Assembly (NCBI RefSeq): GCF_003609575.1
Contig: NZ_MBTA01000001.1
Location: 124,001 to 188,000, forward strand
Source: Pelobium manganitolerans
GTDB taxonomy: Bacteria; Bacteroidota; Bacteroidia; Sphingobacteriales; Sphingobacteriaceae
Length of the DNA: 64,000 bases
Direction: 5' to 3'
Below, one piece after another: positions 61,899-64,000 of this stretch; the stretch's first letter is position 1; every line of letters begins with the position of its first letter. A program made the translations under genes and the position numbers. Below the pieces are notes generated by a model. That model saw only the letters and a program-made list of their open reading frames with translations. It was not told the origin of the DNA and searched no databases.

Positions 61899-63416
61899 TT
61901 AATCTTTAAAAACTTCCACCGCATTATTTATCCGATAAACGACTTCGTTTGCGCCTAACTGGCTTACGATATCAAACACCTGCGGCCCAAATTTGCCGCC
62001 AACCAGCATGATGCGCAAAGGCAACATCACTTCGCCAACTTTTAAACCTTTTTCTGCAGCTAATTCTTTAAATAAACTTTCGGTAGCTGTACTCTCGAGC
62101 TGGTTTTTATCTTTTATCGCATCGGCGAAAGCCAAAAAGAAAGCCTCTTTTTCTGCAGACCATTTAGGTTTCACGGCGTTGGTGTCCCATTTATCGGGTG
62201 CGGTAAAAAAGAAAGATGCTTGATCGTAAAAATCAGTTAGTAAAACGCAACGCTCTTTTACCATTTCAATTACTTTCAGCAGATAATCATCGTGTGGCGT
62301 ATTGATGTTTTTATGATTTAGCACCTGTTTTACATAAGGCAATAGGTGTTGTGCGCTGCTGCGCTTAATCCACTCGCCGTTGTACCACTTGGCTTTTTCG
62401 TAATCAAACTTAGCTCCAGCTTTATGTATCCGCTCCAAAGAAAATTTTTCGATCAGCTCGTCCATACTAAACAGCTCCTGGTCGGTACCGTCGTTCCATC
62501 CTAGCATGGCCAGCATATTTATAAAACCTTCTGGCAAAAAGCCGGTTTCTACAAAACCTTCTGCACGCTTTCCTGTTTTGGCATCAACCCAGTTAATTGG
62601 ATATACCGGAAAGCCAAAACGCTCACCGTCGCGTTTGCTTAATTTTCCGTTGCCGTCTGGCTTTAAAATCAAAGGTAAATGCGCCCACTGTGGCATTTCT
62701 TGCTCCCACCCAAAATACTTCCACAACAGCAAATGCACCGGCGATGAAGGCAACCATTCTTCTCCGCGGAACACATGGCTTATTTTCATCAGGTAATCAT
62801 CCACTACTACCGCTAAATGATAAGTGGGCATTCCGTCTGCTTTTAGCAAAACCTTATCGTCAACCTCGCTGCTATTAAAGGAAATATCGCCACGGATCAT
62901 ATCTGTAAAAGAAATATGCTGGTCTTCGGGCATTTTTATCCGGATAACGTGCGGCGCGCCTTCTTTTATCAGGCTTTCTACGGCCTCGTGCGGAATGGTT
63001 AAAGAGTTGCGCAGGTGTTTTCTTGAGCTGTGATCGTACCTAAAGTTTTCAATCACTTGGCGTTTTGATTCCAGTTCTTCTGCGGTATCAAAAGCGTAAT
63101 ATGCGTGGCCGGCTTTTACCAATTGCTCGGCATATTGGCGATAGGTCGCTTTTCTTTCGCTTTGGCGGTAAGGCCCGTATGCGCCACCATCGCGGCTGCT
63201 TTCATCCGGCTTAATGCCGCACCAATTTAAGCAGTTATAAATATATTCTTCTGCACCTTCAACAAAGCGGGTTTGGTCTGTATCCTCTATCCTCAAAATG
63301 AACTCGCCGTGGTGGTGTTTAGCAAAAAGGTAGTTGAATAAAATTGTGCGCACGCCACCAATATGAAGTCCGCCTGTAGGACTAGGAGCAAATCTAACTC
63401 TAACTTTGTCTTTCAT
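61899..63416 (-). CDS. gltX: Glutamyl-tRNA synthetase
   Basis: The 505-residue class I synthetase charges tRNA(Glu) and, in genomes with GatCAB, often also tRNA(Gln). The HIGH motif reads PSPTGGLHIGGVRT at residue 11 and the KMSKS motif is KLSKRDGERF near 259. The four Cys of the zinc-binding insert of some GluRS are not evident. GatA is encoded at 34963, so mischarged tRNA can be corrected. Confidence 0.96.
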   Translation of the reverse strand: MKDKVRVRFAPSPTGGLHIGGVRTILFNYLFAKHHHGEFILRIEDTDQTRFVEGAEEYIYNCLNWCGIKPDESSRDGGAYGPYRQSERKATYRQYAEQLVKAGHAYYAFDTAEELESKRQVIENFRYDHSSRKHLRNSLTIPHEAVESLIKEGAPHVIRIKMPEDQHISFTDMIRGDISFNSSEVDDKVLLKADGMPTYHLAVVVDDYLMKISHVFRGEEWLPSSPVHLLLWKYFGWEQEMPQWAHLPLILKPDGNGKLSKRDGERFGFPVYPINWVDAKTGKRAEGFVETGFLPEGFINMLAMLGWNDGTDQELFSMDELIEKFSLERIHKAGAKFDYEKAKWYNGEWIKRSSAQHLLPYVKQVLNHKNINTPHDDYLLKVIEMVKERCVLLTDFYDQASFFFTAPDKWDTNAVKPKWSAEKEAFFLAFADAIKDKNQLESTATESLFKELAAEKGLKVGEVMLPLRIMLVGGKFGPQVFDIVSQLGANEVVYRINNAVEVFKD

Positions 63417-63514
63417 TTTTTGAATTATTACAGAGATACAGATTGAACAAAAACCATGCTCAATTACAGCGTGCTAAATTAGCGTTTATAGCGCTAAGAC
63501 AAGCATTTAATCGG

Positions 63515-64000
63515 TTAAAATTGCAGGCCTAAACCGGGTGCCGGGCTAAGTACGTAGCGCCCATTTTTAAAACCGGGTGTTTGGTAGGGATTGTTGCTAC
63601 TTAAAAAAGGGCCGTCTAAATCTGCCCAATCACAAAGTGGTGCCAGCGTGGCAGCCGCTAAGGTGGCAATGCTGGTTTCGCTCATGCAGCCAATCAATAT
63701 TTTTAAACCGCATTGGCGTGCTTTTTTAATCATGTTAAAGGCTTCGTGCATACCGGCAGACTTCATCAGTTTGATGTTGATGCCATGGTAGGCGTGTTTG
63801 ATGCTGTCGATATCCGCCAGGCGCTGTACGGCTTCATCGGCGATAATGGGTACAGGGCTGCTTTCTATTAACCAAGCGTGTCCGTCGGTATCGTTTTTGT
63901 CTAGCGGTTGCTCAACCAGCAACACGCCCTGCGCGTGTAACCAATGCAGGGTTTCTAAAGCCTCCTCTTTATTGCTCCATCCTTGGTTGGCATCTACAAA
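63515..64000 (-). CDS. L-Ala-D/L-Glu epimerase (enolase superfamily), N-terminus beyond window edge
   Basis: The frame is open from the window edge at 64000 to the stop at 63515, giving about 161 C-terminal residues of a protein normally near 330-370. The enolase-superfamily barrel is seen in FVDANQGWS (first metal ligand), LVEQPL (second), PIIADEAVQ (third) and NIKLMKSAGMHEAFNMIKKA with the catalytic Lys of the dipeptide epimerase group, then IGCMSETSIATLAAA and DLDGP. It interconverts L-Ala-D-Glu and L-Ala-L-Glu in murein peptide recycling. Muconate-lactonising relatives are the alternative. Confidence 0.85.
   Translation of the reverse strand, partial: FVDANQGWSNKEEALETLHWLHAQGVLLVEQPLDKNDTDGHAWLIESSPVPIIADEAVQRLADIDSIKHAYHGINIKLMKSAGMHEAFNMIKKARQCGLKILIGCMSETSIATLAAATLAPLCDWADLDGPFLSSNNPYQTPGFKNGRYVLSPAPGLGLQF

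Overview
The window reads as chromosome of a Bacteroidota member, most likely family Sphingobacteriaceae (Pedobacter/Mucilaginibacter-like). The reasons are paired SusC/SusD outer-membrane proteins, TonB-dependent receptors with carboxypeptidase-like N-terminal domains, promoters of the TAnnTTTG (-7) type, an almost complete absence of Shine-Dalgarno sequences, moderate GC, and the gene order DUF177-rpmF-plsX-fabH-accB-accC. No rRNA, tRNA, CRISPR array, intact insertion sequence or prophage was found.

Layout. (1) 1-13929, minus strand: an alpha-glucan (starch/maltodextrin) utilization locus with maltose phosphorylase (cut by the window edge), beta-phosphoglucomutase, SusA-like GH13, GH31 alpha-glucosidase, SusE-like, SusD-like and SusC-like proteins and a LacI-type regulator. 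Two identical palindromic operators lie between lacI and susC. Polymers would be bound and trimmed at the surface and in the periplasm, and maltose would be split by phosphate inside the cell to glucose and beta-glucose-1-phosphate, then to glucose-6-phosphate. (2) 14087-31028, minus strand: housekeeping genes carB, a TonB/YwqK-repeat protein, a TPR protein, a zinc-ribbon protein with a Nif3 homologue, tex, tatC, the accC-accB-fabH-plsX-rpmF-DUF177 lipid/ribosome block and pdxA. (3) 31132-37856, plus strand: rsmA, a 2-hydroxyacid dehydrogenase, greA, an 809-bp gene-poor stretch holding a tandem repeat and a decayed IS110-family transposase, two tatA genes, gatA and an mltD-like lytic transglycosylase with an apparent frameshift. 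(4) 37853-49430, minus strand: an MscS channel, a TonB-dependent receptor behind a clear TPP riboswitch (so probably a thiamin/TPP receptor), anmK, a small surface-glycan cluster (two glycosyltransferases, flippase, FkbM methyltransferase), a glucosaminidase-LysM lipoprotein and an O-methyltransferase. (5) 49523-55561: a ClC transporter with CLC-F-like motifs, a REP-like palindrome cluster, ilvE, a PBP4-type lipoprotein, a retropepsin-like PDZ protein and a DoxX protein. (6) 55655-61806: a beta-mannan locus (2-epimerase, GH130 mannosylglucose phosphorylase, GPH symporter, GH26 mannanase, divergent AraC regulator) matching the mannobiose pathway known from Bacteroides fragilis. (7) 61899-64000: gltX and a partial L-Ala-D/L-Glu epimerase.

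The most interesting items beyond routine annotation are the IS110 relic with a structured non-coding flank resembling a bridge-RNA region, the TPP riboswitch with an extra 84-nt insertion, the A7-tract frameshift that removes a second LysM domain from the MltD homologue, the twin LacI operators, and a 20-bp perfect hairpin abutting gatA. I found no clearly new defence or mobile system.
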